Source: Erwinia billingiae Eb661 (GTDB taxonomy: Bacteria > Pseudomonadota > Gammaproteobacteria > Enterobacterales > Enterobacteriaceae). Taken from it: a stretch of DNA of 64,000 bases. Position numbers and translations under genes: made by a program. The stretch covers positions 620,001-684,000 of the forward strand of contig NC_014306.1 in the NCBI RefSeq assembly GCF_000196615.1, in the 5' to 3' direction. Below, in pieces: positions 29,168 through 36,531 of the stretch. Each line of letters opens with the position of its first letter. The stretch's first letter is position 1. Below the pieces are notes generated by a model that saw only the letters and a list, made by a program, of their open reading frames with translations, was not told the DNA's origin and did not search any database.

Positions 29168-29196
29168 GGCAGCTCCATGTGGGGCTGCCTTTTTTT
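29168..29196 (+). terminator. Rho-independent terminator of the aspT-aspD operon
   Basis: GGCAGCTCC (29168-29176), loop ATGT, GGGGCTGCC (29181-29189) with one G:U pair, then seven T. It ends inside the last codon of the convergent gene at 29195. Confidence 0.92.
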
Positions 29197-29620
29197 ATGG
29201 GGTGCGGGAGGTGAAATCAATTGATGGCGTCATCGCAATGCCGTCTGAGGTGTAAAAGACCGAGCTGGTGAACTGGTAGACCTTGCCGCTGAGGTTGATA
29301 CTGACCCGGTTTCCCCATTTGTTGACCTTGGCATCCGCGGTATCCGCCGTCAGGAAGGGGGCAATATGGCCGAGTGCTTTTAGCGGCTCGGTTTTTAATT
29401 CCGCTGAAAGGTAGTAACGGTAGACATCTGACACCGTCGCGCCGCCCTGATACTCCGTAATATAAAGCCAGCTGTCCGGGCCGATCTGTTTCGCTGATAG
29501 CAATGCATCGTCATAAGGCGGGCCCATTGTGCGCTGATAGGCGAAATAGCCAAGGACTAATAGCAATAGGAGAAGCGTCAGGATTCGGTGCGTCCATTTA
29601 ATAACCGTGCTGGGTGACAT
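29195..29620 (-). CDS. Membrane-anchored protein, probable immunity to the toxin-44-like effector
   Basis: 141 residues of no family I recognise. One N-terminal hydrophobic anchor (RILTLLLLLLVLGYFAY, about 12-28) is followed by a soluble domain of about 110 residues that would face the periplasm. Its ATG lies 23 bases inside the end of the toxin gene, so the two are co-translated. Position right after a type VI cargo toxin, small size and membrane anchoring fit an immunity protein, and suggest that the toxin acts in the periplasm or at the envelope. That is inference; no conserved catalytic motif is seen. Confidence 0.6.
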   Translation of the reverse strand: MSPSTVIKWTHRILTLLLLLLVLGYFAYQRTMGPPYDDALLSAKQIGPDSWLYITEYQGGATVSDVYRYYLSAELKTEPLKALGHIAPFLTADTADAKVNKWGNRVSINLSGKVYQFTSSVFYTSDGIAMTPSIDFTSRTP

Positions 29621-29990
29621 AATCTATTCCTTGAATTATCCATCGCTGATCCAGAGGATCATCTCCATGGGGGGATTGGCCGTGCCAGTCTCCCCATTCA
29701 GGCTTGGTTGTTCCCGCCCGACTTTGCGCAAACCCTGCTCCCATTAACAATATCTCGGCAGGAATACCGGCGGTATAACCAGTCGCACCATAATTGAAAT
29801 TTCCAAAGTCAGCCCAAGCTCTGTTTCTTTGCTTGTAATCCCATGGCCCACGGTTTCTTACTTTGAGATAGAACCAGTAGTAAGTTGATGGTGTTGCCAT
29901 ATTTCGACTTGAACCACGACTTTTGGCTTCCATGATATTACGATAAATTAGACTAAAGCCCCCCGGGGGCATGATAGGTATTATAGCCAT
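29598..29990 (-). CDS. Toxin-44-like (Ntox44) type VI effector
   Basis: About 130 residues from ATG 29990, which has AGGGA 7 bases upstream; the frame also allows starts at 29996 or 30020, overlapping hcp. The pattern matches the polymorphic toxin 44 domain as I know it: PPGG near the start, then YYWFYLKVRNRGPWDYKQ, FGNFNYGATGYTAG, AGTTKPEWGDW and GDDPLDQRWIIQGIDY. The gene lies directly behind an orphan hcp and overlaps a membrane protein, the usual effector/immunity layout. Small effectors of this kind travel inside the Hcp tube. The biochemical activity is not asserted; one would test peptidoglycan or nucleic-acid cleavage. Confidence 0.72.
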   Translation of the reverse strand: MAIIPIMPPGGFSLIYRNIMEAKSRGSSRNMATPSTYYWFYLKVRNRGPWDYKQRNRAWADFGNFNYGATGYTAGIPAEILLMGAGFAQSRAGTTKPEWGDWHGQSPHGDDPLDQRWIIQGIDYVTQHGY

Positions 29991-30000
29991 CAGCATGTCC

Positions 30001-30492
30001 CTAAGCCGTTTTACGTTCATTCCATGAATCGGAAAAAATCAAATTGCCATCACAATGTTTCCATGTGATTTTTTCGTATCTTAATTCAATGTTTTCAATA
30101 TGGTTTTGATGTTGTGCGGCCGGATCTTTACAGTCATGCATAATCGGGGAAACTGAAACTACTTTCACATTTTCAAGTAGCATATTGAAGTATTCTGCTT
30201 CTTGCCCAGCATCATTGATTTTGTACCACTTCAATTCAGCAGATTTTAATGTTTGGCCTGAAGCTACCGCTTTGTACAGATAGGTAGATGAACTATCAAA
30301 TTCTTTTTCGAGGATAAAAGCGCCATGTATGCGATTTCCAGTGATTTTCCCTGTGTTATTATCCGTAGGGGTATAAACACGATGAGTAAAAGCATTTATC
30401 TCAATACTTCCTTCCCTGTAACGTACGTCCACAGAGCCTTTAATGTCTGCGCCACCATCGTCTTTCAGCCATAAGTAAGCTGGAATTGCCAT
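30001..30492 (-). CDS. hcp: Hcp family type VI secretion tube protein (orphan)
   Basis: 163 residues with the enterobacterial Hcp pattern: MAIPAYLWLKDDGGADIKGS, GNRIHGAFILEKEFDSSSTYLYKA, LKSAELKWYKINDAGQE and a C-terminus ending EKITWKHCDGN, FSDSWNERKTA. Hcp forms the hexameric rings of the T6SS tube and carries small effectors in its lumen. AAGGAG precedes the ATG by 7 bases. It is encoded away from the structural cluster at 56-64 kb and heads a three-gene cargo unit. Low GC compared with the flanking genes suggests acquisition. Confidence 0.92.
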   Translation of the reverse strand: MAIPAYLWLKDDGGADIKGSVDVRYREGSIEINAFTHRVYTPTDNNTGKITGNRIHGAFILEKEFDSSSTYLYKAVASGQTLKSAELKWYKINDAGQEAEYFNMLLENVKVVSVSPIMHDCKDPAAQHQNHIENIELRYEKITWKHCDGNLIFSDSWNERKTA

Positions 30493-31103
30493 TTAAAAAC
30501 TCCTTTTATAAACAATTCTCCTGAAGCTACCCTCGAAAAACTTTATGTTAATTGACTTGAATCAAGTTAAATGCGCTGAGCTATTAAAATGTTTGTAGGC
30601 ACCGTGATACCAAGTTCGTTAGTGGTTATTTTGTTTTGTTCAGATTTGTATATAAATTAAATTAATGTTAATTGTGTTATAAAAAATTCTTCCATAACAA
30701 ATATTTTTGGATGGTTGAAGTTATTGTTTTAACTTACTCTTAAAATGAATTAAATAATTTCACCATCATTTTTAATTTCAAGAATTTCTCGCTAAAAATG
30801 AAAGTCACTTTATCGGCTAGTTTAAGTCTTAATACTCGTGCGACATCATATTTAAGTTCGGTAGCTCTAGTTTTCCCGATAAGTGCAAGGCACGCTTTTC
30901 TCTTAACCTATTGACCCTCAATATTTTTTTGAAATAACTTCGGTTAAAGTACTCACCTCACTCAGTGATAAAAAAATCATAAATCTCCAGAAATTATACT
31001 GTGTTTATTTGCAGTTCTTCTGGCTCTGAAGGATGAAATGGAGGACGCTGGGCAGCGTATGCCTGTAAGGTCGATACCATCATCAGCTGTCAGGAAAAAG
31101 ATT
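30493..31103. other. AT-rich intergenic region between hcp and decayed prophage
   Basis: About 610 very AT-rich bases without a convincing gene. A near-perfect palindrome TTGACTTGA-A-TCAAGTTAA lies at 30552-30570, about 60 bases upstream of hcp, and could be part of its promoter or operator. The last 80 bases (from about 31025) read like the end of a phage lysis or tail gene in pieces (ALKDEMEDAGQRMPVRS), too short to name. Confidence 0.55.
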
Positions 31104-31548
31104 ATGAACAAGTAGCAGCCCTTACTTTACTTAGCGCTCTGAATAAGTCCATCCCTTACGTGGCTGACAACCCGGACCACTTGCCCTTGTTCGTAGACAG
31201 CGGTCAGCTGGTTGCAATGTTTGCTGCGTCCATGTCGTGGGGATAACGCTAGACGCTGAATGTGGTGATCACCGACTTCACCAGTGACCAGAACCTGCTG
31301 ATGGCCCAGTGCTCTTGTGGCTGCGGGAAAATCAGTCCGACCCGCTGCAGAACAGGGAGACGCGCGTAAAGCTGATTTCGTTTGCGGTAGATATTCTGGC
31401 TAATGACCGCGGCGACATCAGCAGGTATCTAAAGGTGACCGAACTCCTGAGAGCAACCGTTGATTGCAGTAAGGCCAGTATTGAAGCGGTGCTGGAACCG
31501 GACTTACCGGAGGAATACTGGACGGTGAAGTATGGCAGAACTGAATGA
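31104..31548 (+). pseudogene. Decayed P2-like tail completion protein R
   Basis: Frames joined across stops and shifts read NPDHLPLFVDSGQLVAMFAAS, then TLNVVITDFTSDQNLL, then LLWLRENQSDPLQNRETR, then FAVDILANDRGDIS. They align with P2 gpR (FIDSGQLVAT..., TLNLVITDF..., AWLREHQPDLL..., FEAEILDND...). Early stop codons (for example TAG in the fourth codon) and at least one frameshift disrupt it. The longest intact piece is 31309-31548, 79 codons. gpR caps the tail during assembly, and this copy cannot be functional. Confidence 0.8.
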
Positions 31549-31700
31549 AGTGGATGTCTGACTGACCGAGTTACTGTTGCAACTGGAACATGCGTCCCGG
31601 AAAAAGATGTAGCTAGAAGTGGTGCGCAATGTCCGAAGCATTCATCATACAAACATGACGTCACAGCGTGCACCCGACGGTAGTACATGAGAACTTAGGC
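31532..31700 (+). pseudogene. Decayed P2-like tail completion protein S (5' fragment)
   Basis: The ATG at 31532 overlaps the end of the R remnant, as S overlaps R in P2-type phages. The reading MAELNEVDV-stop-LTELLLQLEHASRKKM-stop-LEVVRNVRSIHH...APDGSTY follows P2 gpS (SELxxLxxRLxxLLxxLSPAxRRKM..., xxNPDGTPY). Two in-frame stops and a truncated 3' end show decay. The remnant stops where the two AT-rich cargo genes begin. Confidence 0.72.
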
Positions 31701-32000
31701 GCGTGACTGCCCGGGCAAAATCGGGGGTGCATAAAGCGTAAAATGTTTGTGAAACTCAAAACAGCAAAATACCATGAAATGAATGTTAAAAAAGATCAGG
31801 CAGAAATTTTTTCAACAAAAGATGTTTTTCAGATAGCTCGGAACCATCATTACGGTTTGAGATAAATGGTGAAAAAACGAGGAAAGTTAGTCAAGTACTC
31901 CGAACGCAGACTTTTAGGTTTTAGTTCCGGGGTGGTGGATCATATCAGATACCTCATGCTACATTATACTACCCTTTACAAATAAATTTTGAGGTCAGTC
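31701..32000. other. AT-rich spacer upstream of the DUF262-HEPN genes
   Basis: 300 bases that should hold the promoter of the two-gene module. TATACT at 31965-31970 is a fair -10 box with no clear -35. A 40-codon frame at 31743-31865 has no recognisable likeness and I do not call it a gene. Confidence 0.5.
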
Positions 32001-33086
32001 GTGGAAATTCAAGTCGAGCTTAAAGAAGCTAAAAGAGAGATAGTTAAAGATAGTTTTGATATGTCAATTGGTGAATTGACAAGAATATATGAAAGAGATG
32101 AACTAATTATAAACCCCGTTTATCAAAGATTATTTCGATGGGATGAGTCACAAAAGACACGTTTTATAGAGTCAATTCTCTTAGGTATTCCACTGCCACC
32201 TATATTTGTTTTTACCGATGAGAATGGACGATGGGAAGTAATCGATGGCCTGCAGAGGCTATCAACTATCTTTGAATTTGTAGGGTGTTTGAAGAAAGAT
32301 GATACTATAGCTCCTGCATTTATACCTTCCGGCACCCACCTTTTACCATCTTTAGACGGGATGAGTTGGAGTGATAATGACGACGCGAGAAAGACAATGC
32401 CACTCGCTGTTAAATTGGACTTTGAACGCTCACGTTTAAGAGTGGAAATATTAAAAAAAGAGAGTGATGAAAAGACAAAATATGAACTATTTGAACGTTT
32501 GAATACAGGCGGCTCAATTCTAACTGAACAAGAGGTTAGGAATTGTGTCATGATAATGTTAAATAAAGAATTGTTCGACTTATTCACACTGTTAAGTGAG
32601 CACCCTGAGTTTAAGCAAATAACTTTGCAAACTGAGAAGTCGATTTCAGAACAAAAGCCATTGGAGTTAACTCTAAGGTTTTTAGCTTATAGGTATTCCC
32701 CATTCGACAAAAGTACTGATATTAATGAATGGCTAAATACTATATCAAGAGCTATCGCAAGCGATCCGGATTACAACATAGAAAGAGAATCTGCAATATT
32801 TAAGCGAACTTTTGATCTTTTGGCTAGAAAAGTAGGTACTGACGCTTTTAAGAAATTTGATGGTCAAGTTTTTTCAAGAGGTTTTTTGATTTCGGCTTAT
32901 GAAGTTATAACTCACGGTGTTTCTAAAAATATCGACGTATTAGAAAGTGTAGATGATGGTTATTTAGTCGAAAAAATAAAAGAGCTATGGAGTAATGACG
33001 GTTTTACAAAGTATGCTCGTGCTGGTGTAAGTGGGCCAACAAGGCTAGTAAATACCCTTCCAAATGCGGAAGTTTGGATGCGCTGA
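32001..33086 (+). CDS. DUF262 (GmrS/SspE-type, ParB-like) protein of a two-gene module
   Basis: 361 residues from GTG 32001 with GAGG six bases upstream; a TTG at 31989 also opens the frame. The DUF262 core is clear: YQRLFRW at 41-47, IDGLQR at 81-86 (the DGQQR-like nucleotide-handling motif, with Leu for the usual Gln) and LNTGGSILTEQEVRN near 168. DUF262 proteins use NTP and serve in anti-phage systems such as GmrSD and SspE. Here the usual C-terminal DUF1524 HNH nuclease is absent, and a HEPN gene follows 1 base later. GC is far below the flanking chromosome. A defence role is inferred from family and location. Confidence 0.85.
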   Translation: MEIQVELKEAKREIVKDSFDMSIGELTRIYERDELIINPVYQRLFRWDESQKTRFIESILLGIPLPPIFVFTDENGRWEVIDGLQRLSTIFEFVGCLKKDDTIAPAFIPSGTHLLPSLDGMSWSDNDDARKTMPLAVKLDFERSRLRVEILKKESDEKTKYELFERLNTGGSILTEQEVRNCVMIMLNKELFDLFTLLSEHPEFKQITLQTEKSISEQKPLELTLRFLAYRYSPFDKSTDINEWLNTISRAIASDPDYNIERESAIFKRTFDLLARKVGTDAFKKFDGQVFSRGFLISAYEVITHGVSKNIDVLESVDDGYLVEKIKELWSNDGFTKYARAGVSGPTRLVNTLPNAEVWMR

Positions 33087-33087
33087 A

Positions 33088-33762
33088 ATGGAAATTAGAA
33101 CGGTTGATAAATTAGTTAGAGAATTATCTAATGAGCTATCATGGCGAACAAAGGAAATCTCTCACTTGAGAGTCGAAGCTAAAGCTAAAAATGGTAGCTT
33201 AAAAGATACGATTTTACGTTCGGGTGTGGCAATAACATATTGCCACTGGGAGGGTTTTATCAAAATAGCTACAGAGCTTTTTCTCAATTATCTAAATTAT
33301 CAAAAGATTTTGATTTCCGACCTTCAATTAGTTTATGTTACTCATGCAATGAAAAAAGAGATTCACTCTTTTTCTGAAACAAAAAGTGTTGATGCCTGTA
33401 TAACATTTTTGAATGCTCTTTTTGTGCGTCAAAGTTCAGTTGCGGAAATAAAACATGAGAACTACGTTGACACTCAATCAAACTTGAGTTCGACAGTATT
33501 TGACAATATCGCAAAATCAATCGGGATCGACACTACACCTTATAAAGATTACTACCCTTACATAGATGAGAACATTGTTAATGCTAGGAATGATATTGCT
33601 CATGGTCAAAAGTTGATGATTGATGAAAAGGTTTTTGACCAATTGGCCGATAAAGTTTCTAATTTATTAAGAATGTATAAGGATGATATAGAAAATATAG
33701 TGGCTTTGAAAAGTTATCTTCTTGTTTCTCATCAGAAAGTTGAACCGTCTAACACACAATAG
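33088..33762 (+). CDS. HEPN-domain protein, MAE_28990/MAE_18760-like (candidate RNase)
   Basis: 224 all-alpha residues. The HEPN catalytic motif RX4H is present as RNDIAHG (Arg167, His172), and an upstream YCHWEGFIKIA helix (51-61) is typical for the MAE_28990/MAE_18760 group. HEPN proteins with an intact RX4-6H motif are usually metal-independent RNases in toxin and abortive-infection systems. The start ATG follows the DUF262 stop by one base with no strong ribosome site of its own, so it is translationally coupled. I propose that it is the effector switched on by the DUF262 sensor. This is untested inference. Confidence 0.82.
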   Translation: MEIRTVDKLVRELSNELSWRTKEISHLRVEAKAKNGSLKDTILRSGVAITYCHWEGFIKIATELFLNYLNYQKILISDLQLVYVTHAMKKEIHSFSETKSVDACITFLNALFVRQSSVAEIKHENYVDTQSNLSSTVFDNIAKSIGIDTTPYKDYYPYIDENIVNARNDIAHGQKLMIDEKVFDQLADKVSNLLRMYKDDIENIVALKSYLLVSHQKVEPSNTQ

Positions 33763-33804
33763 CCACATCTTTAGTGTTTGTGTTTTTTATTTAATCATTA
33801 AGAC

Positions 33805-34367
33805 ATGAACACTAAACTCACCGAAATCATGTGCCTTATGACCTCTGAACTGCCCCGGGGCAGTCTCGGAAGTGGATAAGGATAAATAGCTGTTCCGGGT
33901 GATAACGGGCGACCCTGAAACCAACTGGATTAACTGGCTGAAATTACGCGCAGGTAATCCTGCACCTGGTGGAAACCTTCACGAGGTGAGCGGGTAGTGC
34001 TCCTGAGTATCTGGAAACCGCCTTCGGGCTGGCCGCCGTTTATTACGATGCTTTCCCACCACCTTCAAAATAAGAAGACGGCAGCGTGGCGGAGTACCCA
34101 GACGGCGACTGGCTTGGGTATGAACCTGCCACCAGGCGCTGGTTGATAAAAGGCATTAAGAGCGTGCTGATTGAAGCTTCGGGCTGCAAAGAGCTAAGAA
34201 CAGGCGCGTTCATAGTCACTACTGACCAGACGCAAATTAAGAGTGAGGTTGTCATCAATGGTGGCGTGACGCAAGGCGGCTCGATGTCTTCCTACGGCAT
34301 CGTGGCGGACGTGCGCACACATGATGGAGCTCAGAAAGGTAGCGCAAATACCGGAGGGCCGTGCTGA
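33805..34367 (+). pseudogene. Decayed P2-like baseplate spike protein V
   Basis: It opens MNTKLTEIMCLM, breaks in stops, then shows NWINWLKLRAG and, in another frame, CTWWKPSRGERVVLLS. These match P2 gpV (TDWLQWLTHRAG, TWWAPSVGEQVLIL). The 3' half is open (34086-34367): FPDGDWLGYEPATRRW-like start, then GGSMSSYGIVADVRTHDGAQ, matching gpV's C-terminal GGELSSNGKVLHTHKHPG. The histidine metal-binding tip is partly lost (VRTHDG for HTHKHPG). gpV is the membrane-piercing spike; this copy is dead. Confidence 0.78.
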
Positions 34368-34441
34368 TGATGTATCTGGCCAGGAGCCGGGACACCGGCG
34401 AAGCTATTACCGATATGATCCCTCACAAATCAACCCGCTAA
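34367..34441 (+). pseudogene. 5' end of P2-like baseplate gene W
   Basis: ATG 34367 overlaps the V stop (TGATG), as V and W do in P2-type phages. The 24 codons MMYLARSRDTGEAITDMIPH... match the gpW N-terminus (YLGMxRxxGxxITDLEHIxQS). A stop follows and the rest of the tail operon (J, I, H) is missing, so the deletion endpoint lies here, about 120 bases from the tRNA. Confidence 0.62.
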
Positions 34442-34504
34442 GCCAAGTTCTTAATTACCAGTAAATCTCTGCTGCCATTTTGCTGCCACTTATATCACAC
34501 CAAC

Positions 34505-34532
34505 AAAAAAGCCACCCTCTAAAAGGTGGCTT
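34505..34532 (-). terminator. Rho-independent terminator behind tRNA-Ile2
   Basis: On the minus strand AAGCCACC, loop, GGTGGCTT, then a T-run (the A-run 34505-34510 on the plus strand). It lies 27 bases past the tRNA 3' end and fits as its terminator. Confidence 0.85.
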
Positions 34533-34558
34533 AATATCCTGAATTAACAGGGAAAATT

Positions 34559-34635
34559 TGGTGGCCCCAACTGGACTTGAACCAGTGACCAAGCGATTAT
34601 GAGTCGCGTGCTCTAACCAACTGAGCTATGGGGCC
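34559..34635 (-). tRNA. tRNA-Ile2 (anticodon CAU, lysidine type)
   Basis: 77 bases including encoded CCA. The cloverleaf is clear: acceptor GGCCCCA/TGGGGCC, D-arm AGCTCAGTTGGTTAGAGC, anticodon loop CTCATAA, T-arm GGTTCAAGTCC. The close match to E. coli ileX/ileY (GGCCCC... CGACTCATAATCG) marks it as the AUA-reading isoleucine tRNA, in which C34 becomes lysidine, and not an elongator Met tRNA. A decayed prophage lies on its 3' side, so it is a likely old integration site. Confidence 0.93.
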
Positions 34636-34646
34636 TGAGGCGCAGG

Positions 34647-34652
34647 ATTATA
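34647..34652 (-). promoter_or_regulatory. -10 box of tRNA-Ile2
   Basis: A perfect TATAAT on the minus strand 12 bases before the tRNA 5' end, followed by the GC-rich stretch CCTGCGCC typical of stable-RNA promoters. The -35 is weak (TGGATT at 17 bases). Confidence 0.5.
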
Positions 34653-34829
34653 ATGTAACTCGGTGGTGCAATCCAGCAGTTATCATCCGGTTGGCTAATT
34701 TCCAACCAGGAAAACGGGTGGAATAACAACCTCTTCGCCCCTTAACCTTGTCCCGACAACGGTTTTCGCTACGTCACTAAGCCACAGCTATCCCCATTCA
34801 GGGTACTCGTTCCCCGCACCCAGCATCCC

Positions 34830-35627
34830 TTAGCGATAGCGAGATGCAGACTGGCTCAGCGATAAATCCGGCAGCAGCGCGGCGCGGGCGGCATCGTAGG
34901 CTTCCCAGTTTTCATATTTCTCCAGCGATGGGATGGTCACGCTCTCGCCTAAATCCAGCCCGGCCAGTGCCGCATCCACCATGGTGTCGACTTCCATCAG
35001 CATATGCGCCGGCAACTCATCGGTGGAACGGCCGGAGCGTTCGAAGATTTCGGTGCGGGTTAACCCTGGTAACACGGCCTGCACACGTACGCCGTGAGGT
35101 TGCAGCGACGCTTCCAGCGAACGGCTGAAGTTCAGCACGAAGGATTTGGTGCCGTTATACACGCCGTTAGACATTTCATGCACCAGCGAAAGCACCGACG
35201 CGATGTTGATAATCGTGCCCTGTTTGCGGTCCTTAAAGGCGTTGGCCGCCGCATGCGCCAGTCGGGTAGGGGCGAGCACGTTAAGGATGATCATCCGCTG
35301 TACGCTGTCGATGTCGTTATCCAGGAAGTCGCCGGCGACGGTCATGCCTGCGTTATTCACCAGCAGCGTGATGTTGGCATCGCTGCTCAGCCGTTGTTCG
35401 ACGCGCGCCAGATCCTGTTGATCGATCAGATCGGCGGCCAGCACCTCGGCTTTCACGCCGTAATCTGAGGAAAGTTTTGCGGCCAGCGCCTCAAGTTTCG
35501 TTTTGTCGCGTGCAATCAGCAACAGGTCATAGCCGCGCTGCGCCAGGCGTTGTGCGTAAAAAGCACCAATCCCTGCCGATGCGCCGGTGATCGCTGCTGT
35601 GCCTTTAGATGCGTTCGAATGGGTCAT
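34830..35627 (-). CDS. Short-chain dehydrogenase/reductase (SDR) family oxidoreductase
   Basis: 265 residues with the SDR cofactor motif TGASAGIGAFYA, an NNAG motif and the catalytic YNGTK (YxxxK). ARDKTK after the second strand suggests NADP(H) preference. Substrate unknown. It is divergent from the TetR gene, and four copies of a TATGATGGTCATCATA-like palindrome lie in the 304-base gap, so TetR control is very likely. Confidence 0.9.
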   Translation of the reverse strand: MTHSNASKGTAAITGASAGIGAFYAQRLAQRGYDLLLIARDKTKLEALAAKLSSDYGVKAEVLAADLIDQQDLARVEQRLSSDANITLLVNNAGMTVAGDFLDNDIDSVQRMIILNVLAPTRLAHAAANAFKDRKQGTIINIASVLSLVHEMSNGVYNGTKSFVLNFSRSLEASLQPHGVRVQAVLPGLTRTEIFERSGRSTDELPAHMLMEVDTMVDAALAGLDLGESVTIPSLEKYENWEAYDAARAALLPDLSLSQSASRYR

Positions 35628-35640
35628 GATGCTCTCCTGA

Positions 35641-35834
35641 ATATGATGGTTATCATTTGGTGTTGAGGCTTAATATGATGGTCATCATATTTGCTGTCAA
35701 TAGACCCAAAATGCCGCTTTATCCCGTGCTTCATCCATCCAAAAAATTTTATCTAGCGCTTTCATCAAGATAGGCGCTCACCGCCCAACGCCACATTGAA
35801 TATGATGGTCATAATAATTATTATGATAGTCATA
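35641..35834. promoter_or_regulatory. Array of four TetR-type operator palindromes
   Basis: Related palindromes with the core ATGATGGTCATCAT occur at 35641-35656 (partial), 35673-35690 (best, ATATGATGGTCATCATAT), 35799-35815 (partial) and 35822-35834 (TATGATAGTCATA). Two lie by the SDR start and two nearer the TetR start, as expected for a repressor that controls both itself and its divergent target. Confidence 0.75.
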
Positions 35835-35931
35835 TCCTGTTAAGCGCTGAGCTAAACTGCCTGTATCTGGCTCACGCGTTCAGCCGCACAATTCAGCGCA
35901 AGCCGATTACCGATCCCGTCCCGGAGGCCCC

Positions 35932-36531
35932 ATGTCAGAAGTCATCCCCCATAAAGAACGCACCCGTCAGCGAATCCTGGACGAAGCGGCCGCCATCATG
36001 CGCGTCGTGGGCACTGAGGGCATCGGTGTGGCGGCGCTGATGAAGCGCGTTGGGCTGACGCACGGCGGGTTTTATGCGCACTTCACCTCGCGTGATGATC
36101 TGGTGGCGAACGTTATCGACCGGATGTTTAACGAAACCGGCGAACGGCTGAATGCCTTGTCGCCGCTGCCGGAAGGCGCTGCGCGGCTGACTCGCCTGAT
36201 CGATCTCTACCTTTCCCCTGAAGCCCGCAACGCACCGGAGCACAATTGCCCGATGCCTTCGCTGGCGGGGGAAGCCAGCCGTTTGCCGGACGAGGCGCGG
36301 GCACGCTTTACGCTGGGCATTCAGGAAATGCAGGCGCTGATTGCCCGTTCGCTACAGGCGATGGGGCATGCACAGCCGCAGTCTCTGGCCTCCTCGGCGC
36401 AGGCCGAGTTGATTGGCGCGATGGCGATGGCGCGAGCGATTCAGGATGACGCGGTGGCTGAGCAGTTGCTGGCGGATTCCCGCAGCCAGCTCAAGCTTAG
36501 GCTGGGCCTGAACGGTGATGCGCATGGCTGA
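35932..36531 (+). CDS. TetR/AcrR family repressor
   Basis: 199 residues with an N-terminal HTH (RTRQRILDEAAAIMR..., VAALMKRVGLTHGGFYAHFTSRDDL, about 10-55) and a helical ligand domain. It is divergent from the SDR at 34830 and its 3' end overlaps the AraC gene. The operator array upstream suggests autoregulation. Inducer unknown. Confidence 0.9.
   Translation: MSEVIPHKERTRQRILDEAAAIMRVVGTEGIGVAALMKRVGLTHGGFYAHFTSRDDLVANVIDRMFNETGERLNALSPLPEGAARLTRLIDLYLSPEARNAPEHNCPMPSLAGEASRLPDEARARFTLGIQEMQALIARSLQAMGHAQPQSLASSAQAELIGAMAMARAIQDDAVAEQLLADSRSQLKLRLGLNGDAHG

Noticed and set aside
31309..31548. A 79-residue hypothetical gene
   Set aside because: It is the open 3' piece of the broken P2-like R gene; upstream matching residues continue in other frames across stops.
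31743..31865. A 40-codon frame upstream of the DUF262 gene
   Set aside because: No recognisable likeness and no clear ribosome binding site; open by chance is likely in such AT-rich DNA.
34086..34367. A 93-residue hypothetical gene
   Set aside because: It is the 3' half of the broken P2-like V gene, with the 5' half recognisable in shifted frames.
34559..34635. Elongator tRNA-Met, because the anticodon is CAT
   Set aside because: The body matches the minor isoleucine tRNA ileX/ileY (GGCCCC acceptor, CGACTCATAATCG arm), not metT.
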